A stretch of 64,000 nt of DNA from Robertkochia solimangrovi (GCF_007279655.1 NZ_QKWN01000009.1:186001-250000), one strand, 5' to 3'; shown: positions 17,391 to 25,957, numbered from the stretch's first letter. The notes: a model not told the origin generated them from the sequence alone. A program made the numbers and translations.

Positions 17391-18106
17391 AAAATGTGAT
17401 CGACATCAATTGTGACCTCGGAGAAGGCCTTAATAATGAGGCTGAGATCATGCCGCTCATCGATTCCTGTAATATCGCTTGTGGCGGACATGCAGGGGAC
17501 AGGGTATCCATAGCTGAATGCCTGCGATTATCAGAACTTTACAGTGTAAAACCGGGTGCACATCCTTCTTATCCGGATAAATTGAACTTCGGCAGGATGT
17601 CGATGGAGCTACCGGAGGAGGAACTGATCCATCAATTGGAGTATCAAATGGATCTTATGCTGGAAGTGGTTGTGGAATCCGGAATAGATTTACATCATAT
17701 CAAAGCCCATGGCGCATTATACAATGATATTGCAAGGAACCATAAACTTGCATCCGTTTATTTAAGGGCAATGGAACCTTATAAGGACCGCTTATTTCTA
17801 TATGTACCCTGGAATTCGGCGGTAGCAGAAGTCGCACTTGAGAATGGCTATAAAGTCAGATATGAAGCCTTCGGAGACAGGAATTATAATGATGATCTTT
17901 CTTTGGTGTCCCGACACTCAGATCAGGCTGTTTTAACTTCAAAGGATCAGGTTTTAACTCATATCAAAGAAATGTTTGAAAACCAAAGGGTTAAAACAGT
18001 AAATGGGCTTTATAAAACTTTGAAAGCCGATACTTTTTGCATACATTCAGATACAGAAAACGCAGTAGATATCCTGAAATACCTCAGGGAATCCCTAAAC
18101 ACCTAA
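17387..18106 (+). CDS. pxpA: 5-oxoprolinase subunit A (LamB/YcsF family)
   Basis: PxpA works with PxpB and PxpC to open 5-oxoproline (pyroglutamate) to glutamate with ATP, detoxifying a spontaneous glutamine/glutamate breakdown product. The LamB/YcsF signature is clear: DINCDLGEG near the start, ACGGHAGD, GAHPSYPD, and KAHGALYN. I placed the start at a TTG at 17387 that overlaps the Nramp stop, because the family begins about six residues before the DINCDLGEG block; a TTG at 17375 and a GTG at 17396 are alternatives. Length is about 240 residues, as expected. pxpB follows after 3 bases. Confidence 0.92.
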   Translation: MKNVIDINCDLGEGLNNEAEIMPLIDSCNIACGGHAGDRVSIAECLRLSELYSVKPGAHPSYPDKLNFGRMSMELPEEELIHQLEYQMDLMLEVVVESGIDLHHIKAHGALYNDIARNHKLASVYLRAMEPYKDRLFLYVPWNSAVAEVALENGYKVRYEAFGDRNYNDDLSLVSRHSDQAVLTSKDQVLTHIKEMFENQRVKTVNGLYKTLKADTFCIHSDTENAVDILKYLRESLNT

Positions 18107-18109
18107 GAT

Positions 18110-18844
18110 TTGGATAAATTCAAGCTTGAATATAAACCGTTTGGCAGACGTGCTATTCTTATTCAGTGGCCACGTCTTATCAGTGAATCGATACTGAATG
18201 ACATTATTCGGTTTAAAAAGATCATTCTGGAACACTATCCAAAACTTGAATTGGTTCCGGCATACAACTCATTAACACTGATGTCACGGACGAATCTGAA
18301 TTTTTCGTCGATGACCGATTCCTTACGAACCTTGTACAGATCGAATATGAAGGTACCTTTAAGAGAGAGGAAACTTTGGCATATTCCGGTTTGTTATGAT
18401 CTTGAATTCGGAATTGATCTTGAGGAATTTTCTAATGCGAAAAAAATGAGTATAGAACGGATCATTGAACTACATACTGAACCGATCTATACGATTTATG
18501 CAATAGGTTTCTTACCCGGTTTTATGTATCTGGGAGGGTTGCCAGAAGCGTTACATCATCCCAGAAGGGGTAAACCGCGGCTACATATTCCACAAGGATC
18601 TGTGGGAATAGGGGGTGAGCAAACAGGTGTGTATCCTCAGGAATCTCCCGGAGGTTGGAATATAATAGGAAATTCGCCGGTGAAGATTTTCAATCCGAAA
18701 AATGAAAATCCCTGTGGCGTAAATGTTGGAGATAAGATCAAATTTTATTCGGTTGATAAACCGACACATGAACTGGTGACCATTCAAGTGGAAACCGGAA
18801 TTTTTCATCTTAAAACATTAGAGCTGGATGATCAAAGTTCTTAA
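18110..18844 (+). CDS. pxpB: 5-oxoprolinase subunit B (KipI / allophanate hydrolase subunit 1 family)
   Basis: This is the 244-residue PxpB subunit. The family block GFLPGFMYLGGLP followed by HPRRGKPRLHIPQGSVGIGG and QTGVYPQESPGGWNIIG is intact; this is the core of the cyclophilin-like fold shared with KipI. The start is a TTG three bases after the pxpA stop. The reading frame overlaps pxpC by 17 bases, so the three subunits are translationally coupled. In B. subtilis KipI also inhibits the sporulation kinase KinA, but no sporulation context exists here, so oxoprolinase is the likely role. Confidence 0.92.
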   Translation: MDKFKLEYKPFGRRAILIQWPRLISESILNDIIRFKKIILEHYPKLELVPAYNSLTLMSRTNLNFSSMTDSLRTLYRSNMKVPLRERKLWHIPVCYDLEFGIDLEEFSNAKKMSIERIIELHTEPIYTIYAIGFLPGFMYLGGLPEALHHPRRGKPRLHIPQGSVGIGGEQTGVYPQESPGGWNIIGNSPVKIFNPKNENPCGVNVGDKIKFYSVDKPTHELVTIQVETGIFHLKTLELDDQSS

Positions 18845-19676
18845 TCCCGGTATATATACAACGGTCCAGGACCAGGGTAGATTTGGTTACAGAGATAAAG
18901 GGGTTCCCGTAAGCGGATTCATGGATACGATTTCCGGGCAACTCGCTAATTCTCTCGTAGGTAATCCTATTCGTGCGGCGGTTCTTGAAATGACGATGAC
19001 CGGCCCGGAAATGATCTTCGATGAAGATGGGGTTTTTGCGATTACCGGAGCATTGATGTCGCCTAAACTCAATGGAGAAGATATTTCCAATAACAGAGCC
19101 TATGAGGTTAAAAAAGGAGATGTTTTGAAATTTGGTCGATTGGTTATCGGGTTTCGATCGTATCTGGCTATTGCGGGTGGATTTACCACTGAAAAGGTGT
19201 TAAACAGCCGTTCCTGGTATTTTCCAATCACTTCACTGACCCATCTTCCAAAAGGTTATGAATTGCCGGTAGGTGAAAAGTACAAAGAGTGCGATACCGA
19301 TTCAATTCATCATGAGAATGAAATAGATTTTGATGATAACAGATTAAAAGTCTTTACCGGTCCGGAGTACGACCTGATCAGTAAAGATCAGCAGGAGCAG
19401 TTACTCAACGGTATTTTCTCGGTCGCCAAGGAAAATAATCGAATGGCCTACCAACTCAATGAAAGTATTTTTCCGCATAATCTTTCAATTCTGACCTCTG
19501 CAACACGGCCGGGAACAGTTCAACTGACACCAGCAGGGAAACTCATTATTCTCATGAAGGATGCACAGACAACAGGAGGTTATCCGAGAATCTTTCAGTT
19601 ATCCGATGAAGCCATCTGTCTTTTAGCACAGAAAAAAACAGGCGACGAAATCTGCTTCGAAAGAATTTCGATTTAA
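18828..19676 (+). CDS. pxpC: 5-oxoprolinase subunit C (KipA / biotin-dependent carboxyltransferase-like family)
   Basis: This is the 282-residue PxpC subunit. The typical N-terminus (KVLNPGIYTTVQDQGRFGYR then GVPVSGFMD) and the late block TSATRPGTVQLTPAGKLIIL with DAQTTGGYPRI identify the family. It acts with PxpA and PxpB. The start overlaps the end of pxpB. It is the last gene of the operon; no clear terminator was found before the convergent gene that ends at 19741. Confidence 0.92.
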   Translation: MIKVLNPGIYTTVQDQGRFGYRDKGVPVSGFMDTISGQLANSLVGNPIRAAVLEMTMTGPEMIFDEDGVFAITGALMSPKLNGEDISNNRAYEVKKGDVLKFGRLVIGFRSYLAIAGGFTTEKVLNSRSWYFPITSLTHLPKGYELPVGEKYKECDTDSIHHENEIDFDDNRLKVFTGPEYDLISKDQQEQLLNGIFSVAKENNRMAYQLNESIFPHNLSILTSATRPGTVQLTPAGKLIILMKDAQTTGGYPRIFQLSDEAICLLAQKKTGDEICFERISI

Positions 19677-19740
19677 GTAGCGGGGGAACCTGTGCATATT
19701 AAGTAGAACTGAAAAAAAAACTATTCCGATGTTTCTGAGA

Positions 19741-20316
19741 TTAAGAAGCACGATCCACAGACCTTCTTCTGTTCACTTCTTCCGCAAGAATCTCTAATGC
19801 ATCATTTTGAGAGATCTTATCAAGAATCGGTAGTGATCGTTCCTTAAAATCAGGGTGATTGCAGAATAAACGCCATAGCGCATGAATGAACTCCGTAAAA
19901 TTCATTCCTTCATTGTAATCGATTAGATTGTGTTTGTGAGCATCAGTGATCATCTCACTTACGGATTTGCGTATATCGGTAAGACATTCCTCGATTGGTT
20001 TCATGACATCATTTACTGTTTTAGTTAATGTAGGTATTATAGCAGAAAGGGTTTCCAACTGGTCCTCCTTACGCGGAATACGTCTATCAATAGCAATCTG
20101 AGTAGCCAAAATACTGGCACGATATCGGGCAATATCCATGAATTGTGAGATCTTGTTTCGACGAAGCATGTCTTCGATCTCATTCAGAATCTTATACATT
20201 TCCTCGGAAGCATTTATATCTTCCATTTCAATCATTAAGCGAATCCGGTCAAACGAAGAAAACGTCTTGGAATTCAAACGCTTATATATATCCAGATAGG
20301 AAGTAGTGTTGTTCAT
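19741..20316 (-). CDS. helical hypothetical protein
   Basis: This is a 191-residue soluble protein with no signal peptide, no membrane segment and no motif I recognise. It is rich in charged residues and predicted to be largely helical (for example RLMIEMEDINASEEMYKIL and MKPIEECLTDIRKSVSEMI), so a helical bundle or scaffold is plausible. It is convergent with pxpC and divergent from the sensory module that begins at 20816, with a 499-base gap on that side. Codon use is like the neighbours. Gene reality rests on its length in a region with no overlapping gene. Confidence 0.6.
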   Translation of the reverse strand: MNNTTSYLDIYKRLNSKTFSSFDRIRLMIEMEDINASEEMYKILNEIEDMLRRNKISQFMDIARYRASILATQIAIDRRIPRKEDQLETLSAIIPTLTKTVNDVMKPIEECLTDIRKSVSEMITDAHKHNLIDYNEGMNFTEFIHALWRLFCNHPDFKERSLPILDKISQNDALEILAEEVNRRRSVDRAS

Positions 20317-20815
20317 AATGCCTTTGAGTTTTGGTGTTGATTAATAGCTGAATTTCAAAAAACGTGAAATTTAAGTGTTCCTGAAAATTAAAACGTTTAG
20401 CGGATAAAAAAGACGATAACGAGCCAAACTAGTTGTAAATCAGCAAACTATATATCGTTGATATACCGAAATATATTATTTTTATTATGCATCCTTTACT
20501 TGCAAATCGATGAGGTATTTACACCAGCCCTGTTCGTGAATCACGTAACCGGGTATGAAAAATGTACCTCGACATCGGAAAATTAAAGAGAAATTGCCTC
20601 GATATTACAGGGAAAAATCCCCCTTTTTATACCTGATACTTTTGGCTATCTTTCGTCTTATCAAAAAATTGGATGATTAAACCCTTTTAGTAAAATACTG
20701 ATATTCTGTAAAATATAGTGTACATTATAATGAATTGAATTATGTTCCTCCGAATTATTTTAAATCAATAGCCAGGAAATATAAACGAGAATTTTAACTA
20801 AAATCAACCAGAATC
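20317..20815. other. 499-base gene-free region between divergent genes
   Basis: AT-rich. It holds the GGG/CCCCC dyad at 20609-20624 and, presumably, divergent promoters for the helical protein (minus) and the first sensory cassette (plus). No ORF, tRNA or terminator was seen. Confidence 0.5.
20609..20624. promoter_or_regulatory. AGGGAAAAATCCCCCT dyad upstream of sensory cassette 1
   Basis: This is an imperfect dyad about 190 bases before the lipoprotein start at 20816. The wider context TTACAGGG...AAATCCCCCTTTTT is nearly the same as at 9272-9296, more than 11 kb away, which argues for a conserved site rather than chance. Confidence 0.4.
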
Positions 20816-21415
20816 ATGAGAACAATTTTTAAGAATTTATCAGTAGTGACACTTTTATGTGCTGTAGTTATGGTATCCTGTAAAGAACAACCAAAAGCAC
20901 CTGAAAAGACCGAAGAACAACAGGTTTCACAACGAATTGAAAAAGAGGATGTCGATATTTTGATCACGCCACCTACTGCACGTGAAATGCAGCAGCGATA
21001 TCTGGCGACAAGATCCAATTTATTCCTCGATAGATACGGATACTGGGATGCCAGTGACTTTACTATGAAAATCAGTGAACTACGCGAATATCTGGATTAT
21101 GTTGAGCAGGAACTCGGAGCCAACTATTCCGATGAATCCAAGATCTTTGTTTTCTTAGGAGTTACCGATTATTTGGATGACAAGGGTGATGTAGTAGATA
21201 ATGAAAAATACCCAATGGGAAGTACTACAATCTTTTTAGCACCCTATCATAGCAGAGACGGATCCTTTGATTATGAAACACTGGATACTACCCAAAAGTC
21301 TTACAATAAAAGACAGGAAGGTAATATTCTGTCATTTATTGCAAAACCTGCCTATGCCAGTGATATAGAGCCAGCAGATAAGGCTGGTCAGGGTCATCCG
21401 CCAACAATTTATTAA
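20816..21415 (+). CDS. lipoprotein with conserved GQGxPPTIY C-terminus (cassette 1)
   Basis: This is a 199-residue predicted lipoprotein (lipobox MVSC, Cys22). The mature part contains a domain (about 75-150, SELREYLDYVEQELGANYSD and TTIFLAPYHS) that is clearly homologous to the protein at 23280-23669: both share an acidic helix, a strand with [FY]LG, T-T-[IL]-F-[LV]-A-P-[YF], and the extreme C-terminus AGQGHPPTIY versus AGQGWPPTIY. The family is unknown to me. It begins a three-gene cassette (this gene, a 7-TM protein 13 bases later, a histidine kinase). A ligand-binding or signalling role on the periplasmic face is possible; the tail may be a recognition tag. Confidence 0.75.
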   Translation: MRTIFKNLSVVTLLCAVVMVSCKEQPKAPEKTEEQQVSQRIEKEDVDILITPPTAREMQQRYLATRSNLFLDRYGYWDASDFTMKISELREYLDYVEQELGANYSDESKIFVFLGVTDYLDDKGDVVDNEKYPMGSTTIFLAPYHSRDGSFDYETLDTTQKSYNKRQEGNILSFIAKPAYASDIEPADKAGQGHPPTIY

Positions 21416-21428
21416 AAATCAATCTGTT

Positions 21429-22136
21429 TTGACAATATGTTTCCCATTTCAGCTGATCGCAGCATTAGCAGCCACCTTGACGTGGAAGGATCTAAAAGGT
21501 ACACCGGCATTTAATTTCATAGGATATCTCTGGTTTGCTATTTTTATCGAACTGGCATATCTGCTTACCAATGAATGTTATGCTGAAGATCCCTCCCAGC
21601 TCTTTCTGTGGTTTAAACAATTCATATCTGATAGATGGCTTTGCGAAAATATTTGGCTTAGTAATCTCTATGATATTGTTTCCTACATGTTCTTTATGAA
21701 TTTTTTCAAACAGATCCTGAAACGCAAAAAGCATATTAAATTCATGTCGTTTGCAACGATTGTAATAGGTGTGTGTTTTCTGATCGAAACGATTATCAAT
21801 TGGGACATTATTAATATTTCAGCTAATAAGGGAACCATGATCGTTGGTTCCCTTTCTATTCTGATCGGTTGCGGACTGGTCATGCTGGAATATTTGAATT
21901 CGGATGAACGACTGTCATTTTATAAGGATTACCTCCTTTGGATTATCATGGGAATCATTTGTTTTCATTTATTGATCACCCCAGCCTTTTTAGCTGCGGA
22001 AGTTATGGGTTATGAAAATACTGTGTACCTGAAGATTATCTATACGGGAATCATCATTTCAAGTATATTGTTTACGATCGGATTTATAGTGAACACCTTA
22101 CATAAAAGAGCCGTCAGGAAGAAGTCCATTCTTTGA
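21429..22136 (+). CDS. seven-helix membrane protein of sensory cassette 1
   Basis: This is a 235-residue inner-membrane protein with seven predicted hydrophobic helices and short loops. I do not recognise a Pfam family, but it aligns over its whole length with the protein at 23669-24388 (for example WKDLKGTPAFNFIGYLWFAIFIEL versus FKEYRHTPSRYFLYLLWFTIFVEL, compared in short blocks). The start is a TTG 13 bases after the lipoprotein stop, as no ATG exists in frame. The histidine kinase 205 bases downstream has only one membrane helix and no sensor domain, so this 7-TM protein may be the sensing partner (inference). Confidence 0.7.
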   Translation: MTICFPFQLIAALAATLTWKDLKGTPAFNFIGYLWFAIFIELAYLLTNECYAEDPSQLFLWFKQFISDRWLCENIWLSNLYDIVSYMFFMNFFKQILKRKKHIKFMSFATIVIGVCFLIETIINWDIINISANKGTMIVGSLSILIGCGLVMLEYLNSDERLSFYKDYLLWIIMGIICFHLLITPAFLAAEVMGYENTVYLKIIYTGIIISSILFTIGFIVNTLHKRAVRKKSIL

Positions 22137-22340
22137 ATTTCCTGATCCATTTTCCAAATAATGCCGGTAAGAACAAATGCACATCAAAGTAAATTAAGGC
22201 GTTCTTTCAATTTATTGTCATTCAACGATATTTAAGTCAATTTAAACCAAATGGAATTGTAATAGATAATAAAATCGATGGTTTCTGATTTATTTTCTCT
22301 GAAAATTAATAACTTCATGGTCTCATATCCAACCTAAAAA

Positions 22341-23198
22341 ATGATCTTTCAGGAAGAAGTTGTTTCCAATTCATCTTCGGCATCAGCAGTGGAAACTGCT
22401 GTAGATTCCGCTGCCAGTCAGGTGACCTTTATTATCGTGTATGTTTCGATTCTGATCTTTATCGTCATCGTATTCCTGATCAGTTTCTTTTTTGCTTACC
22501 ATAAACGGAAAACTAATCTATTACTTCAACAAGCTGAGGAGCGAAGGAGGTTCGAAGAAGAGCTTTCAAATGCGCAAACTGAGATCCAGGAGCAAACCCT
22601 TAAGAATGTAAGCTGGGAACTTCATGATAATGTCGGACAATTACTTTCGGTTGCCAAAATGCAATTGAATATGGTTAAACCCAAAATTCCGGAAATGGTA
22701 CAAGATAGTTTTCAGGAAGCTTCCAATATGCTTGGGGAAGGATTAAAGGAGGTCAGAATGTTGTCGAGAAGTCTGAATACTGACTATATAACCCGAACCG
22801 GATTGAAGGAAGCTCTGGAATTGGAGATCAACAGGTTCAAACGACTTAAGTTTATCAATATCGATTATAAGCTTTCAGGAGAACCAAGAGACCTGGATCC
22901 TAAGGATGAAATAATTATTTTCAGGATCTTTCAGGAATGTTTTTCGAATGTCGTTAAATATTCAAGGGCTCAGAATCTGGAAATTTCATTGAAATATAAT
23001 ACAGAAAATATGATTGTTATGGTCAAGGATGACGGTATCGGGTTTAATCCTGATGAAACGGAATCCGGAATCGGACTCACCAGTATGAAAAGCAGAGCTG
23101 ATCTTATTGGAGCAGCACTTAAGATCGATGCAGCGGAAGATAAAGGAGTAAGTGTATTACTGGACTATCCTTATAAGATCTTGGCAAATACCAACTGA
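22341..23198 (+). CDS. HisKA_3-type sensor histidine kinase (cassette 1), apparently active
   Basis: This is a 285-residue kinase with one membrane helix (about 29-53), no extracytoplasmic domain, a coiled-coil linker, a HisKA_3 dimerisation domain with LHDNVGQLLSVA (phospho-acceptor His95), and a HATPase domain with an intact N-box FRIFQECFSNVVKYS (Asn203), G1 box DDGIGF (230-235) and G2 GIGL (243-246). NarL-type response regulators are the usual partners; one lies at 25298. It aligns well with the kinase at 24513. The 205-base gap before the gene contains no obvious feature, so it may have its own promoter. Confidence 0.9.
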   Translation: MIFQEEVVSNSSSASAVETAVDSAASQVTFIIVYVSILIFIVIVFLISFFFAYHKRKTNLLLQQAEERRRFEEELSNAQTEIQEQTLKNVSWELHDNVGQLLSVAKMQLNMVKPKIPEMVQDSFQEASNMLGEGLKEVRMLSRSLNTDYITRTGLKEALELEINRFKRLKFINIDYKLSGEPRDLDPKDEIIIFRIFQECFSNVVKYSRAQNLEISLKYNTENMIVMVKDDGIGFNPDETESGIGLTSMKSRADLIGAALKIDAAEDKGVSVLLDYPYKILANTN

Positions 23199-23279
23199 TA
23201 AGAAAAGTTAAAGGAGTAAAATCAAGAATTTCCCCCATACATATAAATTAATATCATTTGGCAATTAAATTAACAAATT

Positions 23280-23669
23280 ATGGCAAACAAACCTAAAAAA
23301 TGCATTCCGATCGCTGATGCGGAAAAATTACAAAAGAACTACATCAATACCATTGGAAAACTACTAAAACAGGAGTACGGGCATGATGAGGTTCAGGACT
23401 TTTCATGGACGGCCGGAGATCTTGAAGATTATATCGCCTGGCTAAAGGAGAAAACCGGAATCGAAGACCCGTCAAAACTCGGACTCAGATTTTATCTCGG
23501 TAAGTATGATAAAGAGGATAATACGCAAACCACTCTTTTCGTAGCTCCGTTTAAAGTTGATGAAACTACCGGAGAAAATGTAAATTTGCTTAAGGCTGAA
23601 GGAGTAGATGAGGAAGTTGAACCGCTAAATGATGCAGGACAAGGTTGGCCACCGACTATTTATCCATAA
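23280..23669 (+). CDS. small soluble GQGxPPTIY-tail protein (cassette 2)
   Basis: This is a 129-residue protein without signal peptide. It is the paralogue of the lipoprotein at 20816: the alignable core is DLEDYIAWLKEKTGIEDPSK, then RFYLGKYDKED, TTLFVAPF, and the tail NDAGQGWPPTIYP (119-129 region). Unlike cassette 1 it has no lipobox, so it should be cytoplasmic unless exported by another route. Its TAA stop overlaps the ATG of the 7-TM gene (23667-23671), so the two are translationally coupled. The family is unknown to me; the conserved tail is the most striking feature. Confidence 0.78.
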   Translation: MANKPKKCIPIADAEKLQKNYINTIGKLLKQEYGHDEVQDFSWTAGDLEDYIAWLKEKTGIEDPSKLGLRFYLGKYDKEDNTQTTLFVAPFKVDETTGENVNLLKAEGVDEEVEPLNDAGQGWPPTIYP

Positions 23670-24388
23670 TGAAAGCAGAGTATTTTATATTTACGATCTA
23701 TACACTGGAAATTATCGCAACGATAATAGCCAGTATCACCTTTAAAGAGTACCGGCATACGCCAAGCCGGTACTTTTTATATCTTTTATGGTTTACAATT
23801 TTCGTCGAACTCATTGGAAGTATACCTGCAATTCTGTATTATTTTCCGACGAGTGGTTTTAGTGAATTTGTACATAATAAAGTTCCTGATTTTTTCTATA
23901 AAGGGAACTACTGGTTGTTTAATATCAACAGGATAATTACCTTCATGGTGTATTACCTGTTTATCTTACACTATCTTAAAACTCCCTGGATGCGAAGAAT
24001 TACCATCGGGATCATAGGAATCATTATAGCCGTGTTTATTTCCGAATTGATTATAGATCCGGAGATCATTTTAAAAAGAGCTATGCCGATCACCAAGATC
24101 AGCGGTTCCCTGGGATATCTTATCATCGGTTCCTTCTTCCTGCTCGAGACGCTCCGGTTTGAACATAAGCAGCATATAACAGCCGTCATCATAATTTTCG
24201 GAGGTATGCTGTACCACCTTTTAACCGTTCCGATTTTCGTTTTTTCAAATCTGATAAGAGTAAATACATTGGCACATTACGGAATCCTGTTATTTGCCAA
24301 TATCATATTATATGGCAGTTTTTGTTATGCCTTTATCACGGCTTCGGGCAGCAATGATGAAACGTTAGTGACCGATCACCTCCATTAA
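23669..24388 (+). CDS. seven-helix membrane protein of sensory cassette 2
   Basis: This is a 239-residue inner-membrane protein with seven hydrophobic segments, the paralogue of the protein at 21429. An ATG at 23669 overlaps the upstream stop codon (TAATG) and is preferred over an upstream in-frame start at 23645 that would lie inside the previous gene. Conserved blocks with the cassette 1 protein cover helices 1 and 2 (T-F-K-E-Y-x-x-T-P-S and L-W-F-T-I-F-V-E-L). It probably pairs with the kinase that begins 124 bases downstream. Ligand or function is unknown. Confidence 0.75.
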   Translation: MKAEYFIFTIYTLEIIATIIASITFKEYRHTPSRYFLYLLWFTIFVELIGSIPAILYYFPTSGFSEFVHNKVPDFFYKGNYWLFNINRIITFMVYYLFILHYLKTPWMRRITIGIIGIIIAVFISELIIDPEIILKRAMPITKISGSLGYLIIGSFFLLETLRFEHKQHITAVIIIFGGMLYHLLTVPIFVFSNLIRVNTLAHYGILLFANIILYGSFCYAFITASGSNDETLVTDHLH

Positions 24389-24418
24389 TACCGTTCTTTT
24401 TGATTATCAGATAGAAAT

Positions 24419-24434
24419 AGGGTGAAAATCCCCG
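24419..24434. promoter_or_regulatory. AGGGTGAAAATCCCCG dyad upstream of the second kinase
   Basis: This is an imperfect member of the GGGG-AAA-CCCC set, 79 bases before the kinase start at 24513. Its presence inside the sensory locus suggests feedback by the locus' own response regulator, which is speculative. Confidence 0.35.
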
Positions 24435-24512
24435 TTTCCAGGCTTTGGATAAAATGTAATTTTACCACATCAAATTCATTTATTCGAAAGTTAAGTAAAA
24501 AGCCCGATTGAT

Positions 24513-25283
24513 ATGGTTAATCAGGATGTGGTAATAAGTTTAGTAGTATATATAAGTACGCTGATCATTATTGTATTTGTTTTTGTCGTACTGTACTACC
24601 TGGCTTTTCAACATAAGAGAACGCAATTGATGCTTGAGATCGCAAAACAACAACAGTATTACGAGGAGTTGAACCGATCACAATCAGAACTGCACAGGCA
24701 ATCCTATAAAAACATTCGCTCTGAACTTCATGATAATATAGGTCAACTCTTGTCCGTCGCCAATATGCAGTTTAAAATGCTGGAAAATGAATTTCCGGAT
24801 ACCAAAAGAAATCGTTTTAAGGAATTGTCGGAGGTAATTCGTATGAGTTTATCAGAAACCCAGAAATTATCCCGCTCAATTCATCCCGATGATGAAGACC
24901 AGTTGGCACTTCAATATCTAATTGAAAATGAAGTGGAGCGCTACCAGCGATTAAAACATCTTTCTATAGACTATAAACTCCAGGGAGAAGTCACAGAGCT
25001 CAGAAAGGAGCACGAGTTGGTAATCTTCAGAATATTTCAGGAAACGATCTCCAGAAGCCTCCAGCTTACCAAGGCAACTCAATTTACCATACGGGTTGAT
25101 TATTCTGAATACGAGCTTTCATTAACCATAGAGAGCAATGGATCAAAGATCGATCTGGCAAGCTCCGGTAACATCAACAGTCTGACATCTTTAAGGAATA
25201 AGGCGGCTGTGATCGGGGCAAATTTCTCGGTTACTCCTTCCGAAAACGGTGGAGTTTATGTAACTTTACGTTATACATATTAA
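24513..25283 (+). CDS. degenerate histidine kinase (predicted pseudokinase) of sensory cassette 2
   Basis: This is a 256-residue paralogue of the kinase at 22341. It keeps the N-terminal membrane helix (about 8-31) and the HisKA_3 motif LHDNIGQLLSVA with His73. The ATP-binding domain has decayed at each diagnostic position: the N-box Asn is Arg181 (FRIFQETISRSLQLT), the G1 box DxGxG reads SNGSK (about 208-212), and the G2 glycines read NIN (220-222). Stop codons are absent and the frame is full length, so selection seems to keep the protein. It may act as a phospho-acceptor or regulator in a heterodimer with the active kinase (inference). The response regulator starts 14 bases downstream. Confidence 0.87.
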   Translation: MVNQDVVISLVVYISTLIIIVFVFVVLYYLAFQHKRTQLMLEIAKQQQYYEELNRSQSELHRQSYKNIRSELHDNIGQLLSVANMQFKMLENEFPDTKRNRFKELSEVIRMSLSETQKLSRSIHPDDEDQLALQYLIENEVERYQRLKHLSIDYKLQGEVTELRKEHELVIFRIFQETISRSLQLTKATQFTIRVDYSEYELSLTIESNGSKIDLASSGNINSLTSLRNKAAVIGANFSVTPSENGGVYVTLRYTY

Positions 25284-25297
25284 ACAAACCAACCATT

Positions 25298-25936
25298 ATG
25301 AAGACCATAGCAATTGTTGATGATCATTTACTTTTTGCTGAGTCTTTGCAAAAACTTGTAGAATCTTTTGATGAATACAAAGTTATCTTTCACGCTACTA
25401 ATGGTAAGCAGTTCATCGGTCAACTTTCTGAAGATAATAGCAAACCGGATATCGTTCTGATGGATATCAATATGCCGATTATGAGTGGAATTGAAACCAT
25501 GCAATGGCTGAAGGATAATCTACCTGACCAGAAAGTACTGGCGCTATCGATGGATGATAGTGAGGCGACGATCATTCAGATGTTACGACTGGGTGCACGC
25601 GGGTATTTATTAAAGGATATCAATCCGGAAGATTTTGAAAAGGCCTTAAAGGATGTTTCAGATAAAGGATTCTATTTTTCAGATCGGGTAACCTCCACTT
25701 TGCTCGATAACCTGGATAAGGATCCATCAAAGCAGGAAATCACACTTAAAGATCGGGAAATTGAATTTTTAAAGCTCGCTTGTACCGAAAAGACCTATAA
25801 AAGTATAGCCGATGAAATGTTCCTTTCTCCAAAGACCATAGACGGTTACCGTGAAACATTATTTGAAAAGCTACATGTGAAAAGTCGTATTGGACTTGTA
25901 CTTTACGCTATTAAGCATAATATTATTGAAGTTTAA
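25298..25936 (+). CDS. NarL/FixJ-type response regulator
   Basis: This is a 212-residue two-domain regulator. The receiver has the acidic pair D8/D9, the phospho-acceptor Asp56 in VLMDINMP, and the conserved Lys in YLLKD; the C-terminal GerE helix-turn-helix (about 145-205) has LKDREIEFLKLAC and SPKTIDGYRETLFEKLHVKSR. It follows the pseudokinase gene by 14 bases and is the only response regulator in the locus, so both kinases probably address it. NarL-type proteins bind short dyads; the GGGG-AAA-CCCC repeats in the region are candidates (inference). Confidence 0.92.
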   Translation: MKTIAIVDDHLLFAESLQKLVESFDEYKVIFHATNGKQFIGQLSEDNSKPDIVLMDINMPIMSGIETMQWLKDNLPDQKVLALSMDDSEATIIQMLRLGARGYLLKDINPEDFEKALKDVSDKGFYFSDRVTSTLLDNLDKDPSKQEITLKDREIEFLKLACTEKTYKSIADEMFLSPKTIDGYRETLFEKLHVKSRIGLVLYAIKHNIIEV

Positions 25937-25957
25937 ACAACCCGGAATCTTAAGGGT

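Noticed and set aside
20317-20815. Possible small RNA or ORF in the 499-base gap
   Set aside because: No hairpin with a T-run and no ORF with coding character was found.
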